Shown: positions 36,311 through 45,641 of the stretch, piece after piece
Numbering within the stretch: the first letter of the stretch is position 1
Layout: every line of letters starts with the position of its first letter
Source: Aquisalimonas lutea
Lineage (GTDB): Bacteria; Pseudomonadota; Gammaproteobacteria; Nitrococcales; Aquisalimonadaceae
DNA length: 64,000 nucleotides
NCBI RefSeq assembly: GCF_030409225.1
Contig: NZ_JAUFPK010000001.1
Location: forward strand, 1,165,026 to 1,229,025
Reading direction: 5' to 3'
The notes under the pieces: model-generated
The model's database searches: none
Told to the model about the DNA's origin: nothing
Seen by the model: the letters and a program-made list of their open reading frames with translations, nothing else
Made by a program: the position numbers and the translations under genes

Positions 36311-37747
36311 CTACTGCTCGCGCCGCTCCAGCTCCTCGCGAATGGCCTGACGCCGGGATACGGCCCGGGACCGCTGCTGGACATCGGCCTGGGAGGCATC
36401 CGCGACCCGGTCCAGTTGCTCCAGCGCCTGGCGCAGGTCGCCCTTGTGGTAGTAGTGCTCGCCCAGGGCAAGCATGCCCTCGTAGTCCAGCCCGGCCTCG
36501 GTGGCCGCTTCCGCATGGAGGCGGTGGAGCGCGCTGTCGCCGCCGTAGCGGCGGATCTGCTCGCGCACCAGCGCCCGGGCGTCCGTGGGACGGTCCAGGC
36601 GCAGCAGGGCCCGCGCTGCGTGGATGCTCAGGGCGTAATCGCCCGGGTAGAGATCGAGCCCGAGCTGCAGCGTCTCCAGGGCCGCCTCGTCATTGCCGCG
36701 CTCCTGGTGCACCCGGGCCAGGGCGATGTAGAACGCCGCGTGCTCGCCCTGCTCCTCCAGCAGTGCCCGGAGGCCCTGTTCCGCCCGGTCCGGATCCCCG
36801 GCCTCGAGGCGGGCCAGCGCCAGGCCGAAGCGCTTCGCCGTCTCGTCCAGGCCGAATGCCCCTTCGTCCGCCGAGAAATGGCGAACGGCGGTTTCCGGGT
36901 TGTCGGCGCGGGCGACCAGCAGCTTGGCCCGCATCAACCCGAAGGTCGTGCTCTCCTGTGTTTCCGTCTCGCCCAGCTCGCGCGCCCGGGCGCGCGATTC
37001 CGCGATCCGGGACTCGGTGACCGGGTGGCTGCTGAGAAACTCCGGGGGGCGCTGCTGATGGCGGGTCGCCCGGGCGAGGCGCTCGAAGAACCGCGGCATG
37101 CCCTCCGGGTCCAGGCCGGCATCGGCGAGGATGCGGATGCCCATGTTGTCCGCTTCCCGCTCGTGGGCGCGGCTGTAGTTCAGCTGCTGCTGGATGGCAC
37201 CGGCCATGCCGCCGATCGCGGCGGCGCTGCCCATCTGGGCATCCTGCGTTCCCATCAGGATCGCGGCCAGTATGATGCCCAGCGTCTGTAGACCGGTCCC
37301 CTCGGAGTTCGCCATGCGCCGGGCGATGTGGCGCTGGGTGACGTGGGCGATCTCGTGGGCCATGACGGCCGCCAGCTCGCTCTCCGAGCGCGTTTCCTCG
37401 ATGAGCCCGCGGTTGATGCCGATGTAGCCGCCGGGCATGGCGAAGGCGTTGATCGCCGGGCTGTCGACGACGAAGAACTCGTAGGCCATGTCCGGCGTGT
37501 TGGCCCGGGAGACCAGGCGCTCGCCGAGATCCTGGACGTAGTCGCGCAGCTCCGGGTCGTCGACGATGGGCACGCGCCGGCGGACCTCGCGGATGAGCTC
37601 GCGCCCGAGACGCTTTTCTTCGGCGACCGACAGCGTGTCGCCGGCCGCGCTGCCGAGATCCGGCAGGCGCAGGTCGTCGGCGGCTCCGGCCGGGGCGATG
37701 GCACCCGCGGCGACAGCAATCACGAAAACAATGGCGCGGTAGACCAT
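36311..37747 (-). CDS. bepA: Periplasmic M48 metalloprotease BepA-like (YfgC)
   Basis: A periplasmic chaperone/protease for outer membrane protein and LPS-assembly quality control. The 478-residue protein has a signal peptide (about residues 1-22), zinc-binding HEIAH (131-135) within VMAHEIAHVTQRHIARRM, and the third zinc ligand Glu expected in SRAHEREADNMG. TPR repeats run from about residue 290 to the end. The start at 37747 gives the signal peptide directly. It is divergent from the AI-2E family gene. Confidence 0.92.
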   Translation of the reverse strand: MVYRAIVFVIAVAAGAIAPAGAADDLRLPDLGSAAGDTLSVAEEKRLGRELIREVRRRVPIVDDPELRDYVQDLGERLVSRANTPDMAYEFFVVDSPAINAFAMPGGYIGINRGLIEETRSESELAAVMAHEIAHVTQRHIARRMANSEGTGLQTLGIILAAILMGTQDAQMGSAAAIGGMAGAIQQQLNYSRAHEREADNMGIRILADAGLDPEGMPRFFERLARATRHQQRPPEFLSSHPVTESRIAESRARARELGETETQESTTFGLMRAKLLVARADNPETAVRHFSADEGAFGLDETAKRFGLALARLEAGDPDRAEQGLRALLEEQGEHAAFYIALARVHQERGNDEAALETLQLGLDLYPGDYALSIHAARALLRLDRPTDARALVREQIRRYGGDSALHRLHAEAATEAGLDYEGMLALGEHYYHKGDLRQALEQLDRVADASQADVQQRSRAVSRRQAIREELERREQ

Positions 37748-37916
37748 GGGCTCCCCGTGGGCGCGGACCGGACATCCGATGTATTCTGCTCGCTTGGACC
37801 GGGAGCGGCAAAAGGGGTTCCGGGAGCGGGCCGCGGGCGGCGTTTCACGCGAACCCCGGGGCACGCTATGATGCGACCCACCCGATCGCCTTTCCCTCGG
37901 GCCCAAGGAGTGGTTC

Positions 37917-39056
37917 ATGCAGCTCATCCGCGACTGGTTCCGGCGTCACTTCGATAACCCGCAGGTGACGGGCCTGGCGCTGGTCCTGCTGCTCGGCCTG
38001 GCGGTGATCATCTTCTTCGGCAAGATGCTGGCGCCGGTGATCGCCAGCCTGGTGGTCGCCTATCTGCTCGAGGGCGTGGTGCGCAAGCTGGAGCAATGGC
38101 ACCTGCCGCGGCTCGCCGCCGTGACGCTGGTATTCCTGGTCTTCTTCACCGGGCTGCTGCTGGTATTCTTCGCCCTGATCCCGGTGCTGCTCAATCAGGT
38201 CACGCAGCTGGTCAACGAGCTGCCGCGCATCCTCAGCACCAGCCAGGCGCTGCTGATGCAGCTCCCGGAGCGCTACCCGCAGCTGTTCTCGGAGCAGCAG
38301 ATCTCGGACCTGATCTTCGCCATCCGGCGCGAGGCGCTGGACTGGGGGCAGCGCGTGCTGACCCAGTTCTCCTTCCAGTCCGTGGTGGCGGTGATCACCC
38401 TGCTGGTCTATCTCGTGCTGCTGCCGTTCCTGGTGTTCTTCTTTCTCAAGGACAAGAGGCCGCTGGTGAGCTGGTTCGCCCGCTTCCTTCCCCGGGACCG
38501 GGAGCTGCTGGTCACCGTCTGGCACGAGGTGGACGCCCAGATCGGCAACTACGTCCGGGGCAAGTTCCTGGAGATTCTCATCGTCTGGATCGTGACCTAC
38601 GTGGTGTTCACCGCGCTCGGGCTGTCCTTCGCCATGCTGCTGTCGCTGCTGGTGGGGCTGTCCGTGATCATTCCGTACATCGGCGCCGCGGTGGTGACGG
38701 TCCCCGTCGGGGTGATCGCCTACTTCCAGTTCGGCTTCGGCCCCGAGTTCGCCTGGGTGATGATTGCCTACGCCATCATCCAGGCCCTGGACGGCAACGT
38801 CCTGGTGCCGGTGCTGTTCTCCGAGGTGGTCAACCTCCACCCGGTGGCCATCATCGTGGCGATCCTGTTCTTCGGCGGGATCTGGGGGTTCTGGGGCATC
38901 TTCTTCGCCATCCCGCTGGCCACGGTGATCAAGGCCGTGCTCAACGCCTGGCCCAGTGAGCCGCCCGAGCGCGAGGCCCGGGCGGACAGCCGCGATCCGG
39001 CGGCTGCGTTGGAATCCGATGAGGAACCGGCATCGCTGGAGCGCCATCCGGAGTGA
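37917..39056 (+). CDS. AI-2E/PerM family transporter
   Basis: A 379-residue polytopic membrane protein of the AI-2E transporter (PerM/TqsA) family with about eight helices. Family features include the N-terminal FGKMLAPVIASLVVAYLLEGVV and the C-terminal region IQALDGNVLVPVLFSEVVNLHPVAIIVAILFFGGIWG, whose GNVLVP and L-P-x motifs are typical. The last 40 residues are charged and disordered. The substrate is not predictable; family members export quorum signals, ions or indole. It is divergent from bepA, near phaEC. Confidence 0.9.
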   Translation: MQLIRDWFRRHFDNPQVTGLALVLLLGLAVIIFFGKMLAPVIASLVVAYLLEGVVRKLEQWHLPRLAAVTLVFLVFFTGLLLVFFALIPVLLNQVTQLVNELPRILSTSQALLMQLPERYPQLFSEQQISDLIFAIRREALDWGQRVLTQFSFQSVVAVITLLVYLVLLPFLVFFFLKDKRPLVSWFARFLPRDRELLVTVWHEVDAQIGNYVRGKFLEILIVWIVTYVVFTALGLSFAMLLSLLVGLSVIIPYIGAAVVTVPVGVIAYFQFGFGPEFAWVMIAYAIIQALDGNVLVPVLFSEVVNLHPVAIIVAILFFGGIWGFWGIFFAIPLATVIKAVLNAWPSEPPEREARADSRDPAAALESDEEPASLERHPE

Positions 39057-39103
39057 CGTCCGCGGTGCCGCGGCGTCCCGACAAGAGCGCTGCGCAGGCT
39101 CCC

Positions 39104-39634
39104 CTAGTGCTTGACGGGCTCGAACACGGCGTCGAGGTTCATCTGATCGCAGAAGTCCAGGAACTCCTCGCGCAACACCGCGATCTGCGTGCTGCCCGGG
39201 ACTTCCATGAGGATGTTCACCGAGAACATCGGTGTTCCCGTGTGTGCGGCGGCATACCGGGTGGTGCTGAGGTCGCGGATGTTGATGCCCCGCGCCGAGA
39301 AGAACTGCGCGAGCTGGTGCACGATACCGGGATGATCCATGGCCACGACCTCCACCGCGTACGGGAGCAGGTCCGTGGCGGCATCGCGGTCCCGGGTGCG
39401 CTTCCAGTGGACGTGCAGCCCGAGCTCCTCGCCGATGCCCGGTAGCGCCGTCTCCAGCTTGGCGAGCGCGTCCCACCGTCCCGAGATCATCTGGATCACC
39501 GCGAACTCGCCGCCGAGCACTGTCATGCGGCTGTCGACCACGTTGCACCCGGCCTCGGCGATCGCGCCGGCGAGACGGTTGATGATGCCCGGGCGATCCT
39601 CGCCCAGGGCCGTAATGACCAGATAGTTCTCCAT
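39104..39634 (-). CDS. GcvR-like double ACT domain regulator
   Basis: A 176-residue protein with two ACT domains: residues 4-80 (YLVITALGEDRPGIINRLAGAI) and about 92-172 (VEVVAMDHPGIVHQLAQFFSARGINI). This is the layout of the glycine cleavage system repressor GcvR and of ACT proteins next to peroxiredoxins. The D-R/H-P-G-I motifs in both halves are the ligand-turns. The start at 39634 fits the family. Neither glycine cleavage genes nor bcp lie nearby, so the regulatory target is open. Confidence 0.85.
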   Translation of the reverse strand: MENYLVITALGEDRPGIINRLAGAIAEAGCNVVDSRMTVLGGEFAVIQMISGRWDALAKLETALPGIGEELGLHVHWKRTRDRDAATDLLPYAVEVVAMDHPGIVHQLAQFFSARGINIRDLSTTRYAAAHTGTPMFSVNILMEVPGSTQIAVLREEFLDFCDQMNLDAVFEPVKH

Positions 39635-39885
39635 GCTGTTCACCTGCCGCGCCTGTGGGATTCGCCGCCTGAGGCCCGTTCGGCTCAGGTGCGAGGCGCC
39701 AAGTGTAGCAGGCCCGCCGGGCGTTGCGGCATGCCATGCATTACTTGTCCCGCCATGCGTAGTACGATACGCGCCCGGCACGGGGTGCCGCCCGTTCCGT
39801 GCCGCGATGATGCGCGCCGTCGTCGCCCGCGCGTGCAGGCGCGCCGGACGGCGGGGCGGGCGACGATGCATGCCGGGGTGAGGCC

Positions 39886-40812
39886 GTGATCGAGGTCGAC
39901 GAGCTGGGCAAAACCTATCCCGGCGCCGATACGCCGGCGCTGCAGGGGGTGACGTTCCGGGTGCCCGAGGGCAGCGTGTTCGGCCTGCTGGGCCCGAACG
40001 GCGCCGGCAAGTCCACGCTGATCGGGATCGTCCTCGGCCTGATCCGCGCGGACCGCGGGAGCGTGCGTGTCGACGGCGCGGACACCCACGGCGGTGCGGT
40101 CCGCCCGGCGGTCATCGGCATGGTCCCGCAGGAGCCGGCCTTCTACCCCAGTCTCACGGTCCGCGAGAACCTCGAGATCTTTGCCGCCGTGCGGGGATTC
40201 CGCGGCCGGTCCCGCGCCGACGAGCTGGCGCGGGTTGCGGACATCGCCCGGCTCGGCGAGCACATGCGGGCGTCGGCGGGGCGGCTGTCCGGCGGTCTCA
40301 AGCGCCGGCTGAGCCTAGCCATCGGGCTGCTGGGCAGTCCCCGGGTGCTCTGCCTGGACGAGCCTACCACCGGCGTCGACCCCCAGTCCCGCCGTTTCAT
40401 CCTGGAATCCGTCGAGGCATTGGCCGCCGACCGCGGCATCACCGTCATCTATGCCTCCCACTACATGGAGGAGGTCCAGGACCTGTGCGACCACCTGGCC
40501 ATCCTGGACCAGGGGCGGCTGCTGTGCACCGGCGCCATGGCGGATGTCCTGGGCCGGCAGCAGCGTTCCCTGGCGCTTCGCTTCCCGGCGCCTCCCGGCC
40601 GCGGGCAGCTCGAGGCGCTGGCGGACGCCTTTCTGGTGGTGGACGCCGCCGGTGATACCGTGTCCCTGGACATCGGCGATCCGCTGGCGGCGCTGCCGAC
40701 CCTGGCGGGCCTGCTGCGCGACAATGACCTGCGCCCGGAGAGCTTTCACTACGGCGAGCAGGACCTGGAGGCCCTGTTCCTGCGCCTGACCGGCCGGCAG
40801 CTACGGGATTGA
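39886..40812 (+). CDS. ABC exporter ATP-binding protein (ABC-2 type)
   Basis: A 308-residue ATPase with Walker A GPNGAGKSTL, an EPAFYPSLTVRENL Q-loop, signature LSGGLKRRLSLAIGL, Walker B VLCLDEPTTGVD and a C-terminal 80-residue domain typical of drug/lipid exporters of the DrrA/CcmA type. Translation starts at GTG 39886. It overlaps the permease gene and runs into the ACP and ketosynthase genes, so it is probably an exporter of the pigment cluster product. That role is inferred from position. Confidence 0.88.
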   Translation: MIEVDELGKTYPGADTPALQGVTFRVPEGSVFGLLGPNGAGKSTLIGIVLGLIRADRGSVRVDGADTHGGAVRPAVIGMVPQEPAFYPSLTVRENLEIFAAVRGFRGRSRADELARVADIARLGEHMRASAGRLSGGLKRRLSLAIGLLGSPRVLCLDEPTTGVDPQSRRFILESVEALAADRGITVIYASHYMEEVQDLCDHLAILDQGRLLCTGAMADVLGRQQRSLALRFPAPPGRGQLEALADAFLVVDAAGDTVSLDIGDPLAALPTLAGLLRDNDLRPESFHYGEQDLEALFLRLTGRQLRD

Positions 40813-40817
40813 CCGCG

Positions 40818-42032
40818 ATGACGCTGCCGGCCGCGCTGATCCGCAAGGAATTCCTGCTGCTGCTCCGGGACCGCCAGGCGCTGGCGCTGCTGTTCCTGCT
40901 GCCGGTGGTGTTCATCCTGATCATGTCCCTGGCGATGCAGGGCTCGCTGCGCATGGGCGGCTCCACGGTGGAGGAAGTGCTCGTGACGGACGCCTCGGAT
41001 TCGTCCGCCTCCCGGGCCCTGGTCCGGGCGCTGGGGCGGGCGGAGCGCTTCGGCATCACGTCGCTGCCGGCGTCCTCCGCCGCGGATGCCCAGGCGCGGC
41101 TGCGCGCGCGCATCGAGCGGGGCGAGGCGCGCATCGGCGTGTTCGTCCCGTCCGGGTTCGAGCGGGCCCTGGGGCGGCAGGCCGCGCCGGCGGATGCGCA
41201 CGTGCCGGTGGTGTACTACGCGCCGGCCCTGCTGCCGGAAGTGCGCCGGACCTTCACGCTCATTGCCGAGGCGGCCCTGGAGCGGGTGCGCGTGTCCCGG
41301 GTGCTGGACCAGGCCGTCGGGCGGCATCTCCCGGACGGTGTGGCGCAGGCCGATGGCGGCGGCCTGCGCCTGCGCGAGCGCGTGGCCCACGCCGGCGGCG
41401 GTGAGCCGACGATTCCCAGCGCCGTGCAGCACAGCGTGCCGGCGTGGCTGGTGTTCTCCATGTTCTTCGTGGTCGCGCCTATCGCCGCGAGCCTGATCGT
41501 GGAGCGGGACCAGGGGACGCAGCGGCGCCTGCAGCAGATGGGCGCGCCGCCGCTGTGGCTGCTGGGAAGCAGGCTGGTACCCTACTACCTGGTGAACATG
41601 GTGCAGCTGGTGCTGATGCTGGCGGTGGGCGTGTTCCTGGTGCCGCTGGCCGGCGGGGAGCGCCTGGACCCCGGCAGCAGCTACATCGGGCTGTGGCTGA
41701 TCGGCTCCGCGGTGAGCCTCGCCGCCGTGGGCCTGGCGCTGCTGATTGCCGCGGTCTCGCGCACCGTGGTGCAGGCGACGCTCAGCGGCGGCGTATTCTG
41801 CCTGATCATCGGGGCGCTGGGCGGCATCATGGTGCCGAAGGCGGTCATGCCGCCGGCCATGCAGCAGCTCACCCACGTCTCGCCTATGTCCTGGGGGCTT
41901 GAAGGGTTCTGGGACATCCTGCTGCGCTATGGGCAATGGCAGGACGTGTTGCCGGAGGCCGCCATGCTTGCGGCCTTCGGCGCCGTGAGCTGGGCCCTTG
42001 CGGCCCTGGCTGCCGGCCGGCGCCGGTACTGA
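40818..42032 (+). CDS. ABC-2 type exporter permease
   Basis: A 404-residue ABC-2 permease: one N-terminal helix (about 18-38), a large extracytoplasmic domain (about 40-195) and five C-terminal helices. Family elements include MFFVVAPIAASLIVERDQGTQRRLQQM and LGGIMVPKAVMPPAMQQL. The ATG at 40818 is chosen; a TTG at 40809 would overlap the ATPase gene. 13 bp separate it from the ACP gene. It is the membrane partner of the upstream ATPase. Confidence 0.87.
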   Translation: MTLPAALIRKEFLLLLRDRQALALLFLLPVVFILIMSLAMQGSLRMGGSTVEEVLVTDASDSSASRALVRALGRAERFGITSLPASSAADAQARLRARIERGEARIGVFVPSGFERALGRQAAPADAHVPVVYYAPALLPEVRRTFTLIAEAALERVRVSRVLDQAVGRHLPDGVAQADGGGLRLRERVAHAGGGEPTIPSAVQHSVPAWLVFSMFFVVAPIAASLIVERDQGTQRRLQQMGAPPLWLLGSRLVPYYLVNMVQLVLMLAVGVFLVPLAGGERLDPGSSYIGLWLIGSAVSLAAVGLALLIAAVSRTVVQATLSGGVFCLIIGALGGIMVPKAVMPPAMQQLTHVSPMSWGLEGFWDILLRYGQWQDVLPEAAMLAAFGAVSWALAALAAGRRRY

Positions 42033-42045
42033 CGAGGTGGGGGCG

Positions 42046-42315
42046 ATGAAGGGATCGGACGATCAGGCGTTCAAGCAGTATCTCAAGGAGATGATTGTCG
42101 ACGCGTGCGGCAAGGATGACGTCAGTGCGGCGGAGATCGCCGACGACGAGGCCCTGTTCGGCGACCAGGCGGGCCTGGGGCTGGATTCCCTGGACGGACT
42201 GCAGATCTCCATGGCGATCCAGCGCGAGTTCGGCGTACGCATCAGCGACTCCAAGGAAATGCGTCGCATCCTCCATTCCGTCAACGGACTGGCCGACTAC
42301 CTGCGCCCCGAGTAA
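42046..42315 (+). CDS. Acyl carrier protein (DarC-like position)
   Basis: An 89-residue ACP. The phosphopantetheine attachment serine is Ser48 in GLGLDSLDGLQ. GAGGTGGGGGCG precedes the ATG. It opens the KS-darA-darB part of the cluster, the place held by the ACP DarC in dialkylresorcinol loci, and likely carries the growing acyl chain. A second ACP lies at 61049-61315. Confidence 0.9.
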   Translation: MKGSDDQAFKQYLKEMIVDACGKDDVSAAEIADDEALFGDQAGLGLDSLDGLQISMAIQREFGVRISDSKEMRRILHSVNGLADYLRPE

Positions 42316-42320
42316 CCCCC

Positions 42321-43466
42321 ATGGCCGTCGCCGCCGACAACCCGCCCGCCGCCGTGCTCGGTGCCGCCACCTGGACGGCCTGCGGCTACGGCGCCGCGGC
42401 CCAGGCACGCAGCCTGCGGCAAGGCGGGGCGGCGCCGTCGACGTTGAGCCCGGAGATGGCACCGGGGGCGGCCTATGCCTATCATCTGCTGGCGGATGCG
42501 CCGGCCGGCCTGCTGGAGGTGCTGGCGCCGGTGGTCGCGGCGGCCCTGGATGATGCCGGACTGCGGGGCGAGGCCCGGCAGGCGTGCGGCGTGTTCGTCG
42601 GCAGCTCGTCGTCCACCGTGGCCGAGGCCGAGCAGGTGTTCCGCGGGCAGCTCGACGACCCCGCCGCCGTGCCCCTGGATGCCCCCGGCGGCCACGGCCG
42701 GCTGCCGGAGCGGCTGGCGGAGGCGGTGGGCCTGGGCGGGCCGCGGTTCTATTTCGGCACCGCCTGCTCGTCCAGCGCCAATGCCCTGCTGCACGCCCAG
42801 CGCATGATCGCCCGCGGCGCGCTGGACCATGCCGTCGTGGTAGGCGTCGAGCGCAGCAACTGGCTGTCGCTGTTCGGCTTCGACTCGCTGATGCTGCTCT
42901 CCGGCGGCCGCGGCCGGCCCCTGGACCGCGACCGCGACGGCCTGGTCCTGGGCGAGGGGGTCAGTGCCATGGTGATCGGTCCGGACACGCCCGACGCCCC
43001 CTGGCGGCTGCTCGGGGGCGCCAGCCGTGTCGATACGGAGACCCCGACCAACTCCTCGCCGGAGTCCATCGCCGCCACGATCCGGGCGGCGATGGCGGCC
43101 GCGGCGGTAGACGGCGACGAGATTACCGCGATCAAGGCCCACGGCACGGGCACGCCGGGCAACGACCTGGCCGAGTGCACGGGGCTGCGGCAGTGCCTGG
43201 GCGAAACGCTGCCGCCGGTGACCAGCCTCAAGGGCGGCCTCGGGCATACCATGGGCGCCTGTGGCATCGTCGAGATCGCGGCCACCATGGCCTGCGTGGA
43301 TGCCGGCTTCTGGCCGCCGAGCGCGGGGTTCCGGACTCCGGACCCGGAGCTCGGGGTCACGCCGGTGGCGGCACCGGTGGACCTCCGGCACGGACGCTTC
43401 CTGATGAACTTTTTCGGCTTCGGCGGCAACAACACCGCCTGCGTGATCGAGCGCCATGGCGACTGA
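42321..43466 (+). CDS. Beta-ketoacyl-ACP synthase (KS, first of two)
   Basis: A 381-residue condensing enzyme of the FabF/type II PKS kind. The nucleophile Cys149 lies in GTACSSSANAL, and the two active-site histidines are in KAHGTGTPGND and GLGHTMGACG. C-terminal NFFGFGGNN is the family end motif. It is 5 bp from the ACP gene and overlaps the next gene, a KS-like protein without the active cysteine, so the pair may act as a KS/chain-length factor heterodimer. Confidence 0.9.
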   Translation: MAVAADNPPAAVLGAATWTACGYGAAAQARSLRQGGAAPSTLSPEMAPGAAYAYHLLADAPAGLLEVLAPVVAAALDDAGLRGEARQACGVFVGSSSSTVAEAEQVFRGQLDDPAAVPLDAPGGHGRLPERLAEAVGLGGPRFYFGTACSSSANALLHAQRMIARGALDHAVVVGVERSNWLSLFGFDSLMLLSGGRGRPLDRDRDGLVLGEGVSAMVIGPDTPDAPWRLLGGASRVDTETPTNSSPESIAATIRAAMAAAAVDGDEITAIKAHGTGTPGNDLAECTGLRQCLGETLPPVTSLKGGLGHTMGACGIVEIAATMACVDAGFWPPSAGFRTPDPELGVTPVAAPVDLRHGRFLMNFFGFGGNNTACVIERHGD

Positions 43467-44343
43467 CGGGATTCCAGTACGGGCTGCGCTGGCCCGGGAG
43501 TGGCCGGTGTCGGATGCCCCCGAGAACCGGCGCGGCGAGCTGGAAGCGCTGACCGGGCGCCGGCAGCGGCGCATCAGCCGTTTCACCCAGATCGCGCTGC
43601 TCGGCGCCGTGGCCTGCGTGGACGAGGCCCGTGCGCGGCCGGCGCCGGAGACGGGGCTGTACATGGTGAGCAGCCACGGCGACGTGGGCGACTCCGCCAC
43701 CATGCTGGAGACGCTGTACCGCGGGCACCAGCCGCCCATGCCCTTCGATTTCATCAATGTCTCCAGCAATATGGCCGGTTTCTACGTGGCCCGGGAGCTC
43801 GGCCTGGACGGCCCCAACATGATGCTGGCCCGGGGGACAGATTCCCTGGTCGCGGCCCTGGAGCTGCTCGGCGACGATGCCGCGCACGCGCCTTTCCTGG
43901 TGGGGGCCGTGGAGGCGGCGAGCTGGCCCCCGGAGGTCCACCGCCGACGGCTGCAGGTGGCGGCGGGGACGCCCCTGGCGGAGGCCAGCTGCTGGCTGTG
44001 GCTGGACCCGGGGTGCGCCCGGCCGGTCGGGCACCTGCGCTGGCTGCGGCGGGTGGGGTCGCCGGAGGCCGCCCTGCAGGCGGCCGCGGCGACCGGCGAC
44101 GGTGGCAGGCTACTTCTGACGCTGGGCGAGCAACTGGCCGCAGCCGGAGCAATGGCCGCGATACCCGATGGCTGGGCCCGGTTCGCCCCGGAGGGGCCCG
44201 GCTACCACGAGGCCGGCTGCGCCCGGGTGCTGTGCCGGTTCCTGGCCTCCGGCGAGCCCGGCACGCTGCTGTTCCTGGAGAGGCACCCCCTGGACCGCGA
44301 CTACCTGGCGGTGTGCGTGACGAACCGCTCCAGCAGCGCGTAG
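43456..44343 (+). CDS. Cysteine-less ketosynthase-like protein (chain-length-factor-like)
   Basis: A 295-residue protein related to ketosynthases but shorter and without the catalytic cysteine: the usual TACSS position reads ARGTDSLVAALELL. The N-terminal thiolase-fold part is recognisable (RRISRFTQIALLGAVACVDEA, then VSSHGDVGDSATMLETL). No His motifs of the second half are seen. It overlaps the active KS gene by 11 bp and is therefore likely its partner. It ends 43 bp inside the convergent BtrH-like gene. It could also be a scaffold protein. Confidence 0.7.
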   Translation: MATDGIPVRAALAREWPVSDAPENRRGELEALTGRRQRRISRFTQIALLGAVACVDEARARPAPETGLYMVSSHGDVGDSATMLETLYRGHQPPMPFDFINVSSNMAGFYVARELGLDGPNMMLARGTDSLVAALELLGDDAAHAPFLVGAVEAASWPPEVHRRRLQVAAGTPLAEASCWLWLDPGCARPVGHLRWLRRVGSPEAALQAAAATGDGGRLLLTLGEQLAAAGAMAAIPDGWARFAPEGPGYHEAGCARVLCRFLASGEPGTLLFLERHPLDRDYLAVCVTNRSSSA

Positions 44344-45365
44344 ACCCGGGCCTCGCGCTCGGCGCATGCGAGCAGGCTGTCGGCGATCTCGCCGTAGCCG
44401 CCGCTGGTCTCCTCCCGGCACAGGCGGGCGCTGCGCGCGGCGAACAGGCGCCAGTGATCGCCGGCATCCGTCATGGCCGCCGAGGCCTCGTCCAGCAGCG
44501 GCGCATCCAGCCGCTGCGCCGCCTCCTGGAGGAACGAGGCATACATGAACCGGAATCCCGCCCCGCCGGTGCCGATCTCCTCCTGCATGCGCACGATGCT
44601 GCCCACGAACAGCCTGCGATAGCGCGGATCACGGCTGGTCTCGGGCAGCCGCCGCAGCTTCCCCGCGAGCCGGCGGATCGCGCGCAGGCCCACCAGCGGC
44701 ACCGGCGCGCGGGTGTTCATGCGCACCGTCCGCCGGATCGCCCGGGGCACGTGGCGGTCCAGGTCGACATGGTCGGGGACGTCCTCGACGTAGTACAGCA
44801 GCCCCCGGGGGGCGAACGCCCCGCGGGCGAAACGGGCCTGGTCCAGCGCGTCCGCCGGGCAGCGCTGGGGGTGCTCGAACACGGGGTCGCTGATCAGGTA
44901 ATCGTCGCCGTCGCGCCCGTAGACGATGAGGTTGTGGGCGTTGAAGTGGAAGCGCATGTCGCGCGGGAAGTACGGCAGCCAGAACACCGAGGTCTGCAGC
45001 CCGACCGGCCGGCCCTGCTGCAGTTGCGCATCCACGGCCGCGCGGGCGGCCGCCGGCGAGCGGAAGCGCTGCCGTACCAGGCGGTAGCCCACGGCGCGGC
45101 GCAGTCCGCGCAGCACGTGCCCGGGCAGGGCGCGGTAGCTGGTCAGCGGTACGCCGCCGACGCGCACGAACGGCAGGTGGGCGAAGATCAGCGACGACGA
45201 CAGGCCGAAGGCCATGGGCTCGCTGATGGCCAGGCCGGCATGGCTGAGCAGCCCGGAGACGACGCCGCTTTCGCAGTGGCCGGCGTGCTGGTGGCGGAAG
45301 CCGGGCACCTCGGGTGATGCTGCCGGGTGCCCGGGTTCGCTGGGGGAGGAATCGTGCATGGCCAT
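44301..45365 (-). CDS. BtrH N-terminal-like (C39-type fold) protein
   Basis: A 354-residue protein with an N-terminal BtrH-like domain: HCESGVVSGLLSH with the Cys and a following His in RFHFNAHNLIVYGRDGDDYLISDPV, the Cys-His layout of C39-peptidase-like acyltransferases. The second half is helical (DUF4872-like in my recollection). BtrH moves an acyl chain from an ACP to an antibiotic amine. Proteins of this kind recur in dialkylresorcinol/flexirubin-type loci, where an acyl transfer role is plausible but untested. It is the only minus-strand gene in the left half and is divergent from darA. Confidence 0.75.
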   Translation of the reverse strand: MAMHDSSPSEPGHPAASPEVPGFRHQHAGHCESGVVSGLLSHAGLAISEPMAFGLSSSLIFAHLPFVRVGGVPLTSYRALPGHVLRGLRRAVGYRLVRQRFRSPAAARAAVDAQLQQGRPVGLQTSVFWLPYFPRDMRFHFNAHNLIVYGRDGDDYLISDPVFEHPQRCPADALDQARFARGAFAPRGLLYYVEDVPDHVDLDRHVPRAIRRTVRMNTRAPVPLVGLRAIRRLAGKLRRLPETSRDPRYRRLFVGSIVRMQEEIGTGGAGFRFMYASFLQEAAQRLDAPLLDEASAAMTDAGDHWRLFAARSARLCREETSGGYGEIADSLLACAEREARVYALLERFVTHTAR

Positions 45366-45641
45366 GGTTCCGTGCCGCTGCGAGTGGCTTGCGCGCGGGC
45401 CATCCATTGTGCGCGGAGGGGAACGCTACTGTGACAGCCGCCGCTTTGCAATGGCCGGGGGCCCGCGGGGGCCGGAGCGCCTATGCCGCGTGCGCTGCGG
45501 TGCGGTATCCTTGCCCCGTTCCCGGGTGACAGTTTCGTGACACGCTCCATGGGCCGGCCCGGCGGATGGCGGCCACGGTGCGTGCGGATGCCGCCGGGTG
45601 CCGGAGCAGCGAAGAACCAGCAGGGTGCGCAAACGGAAACC

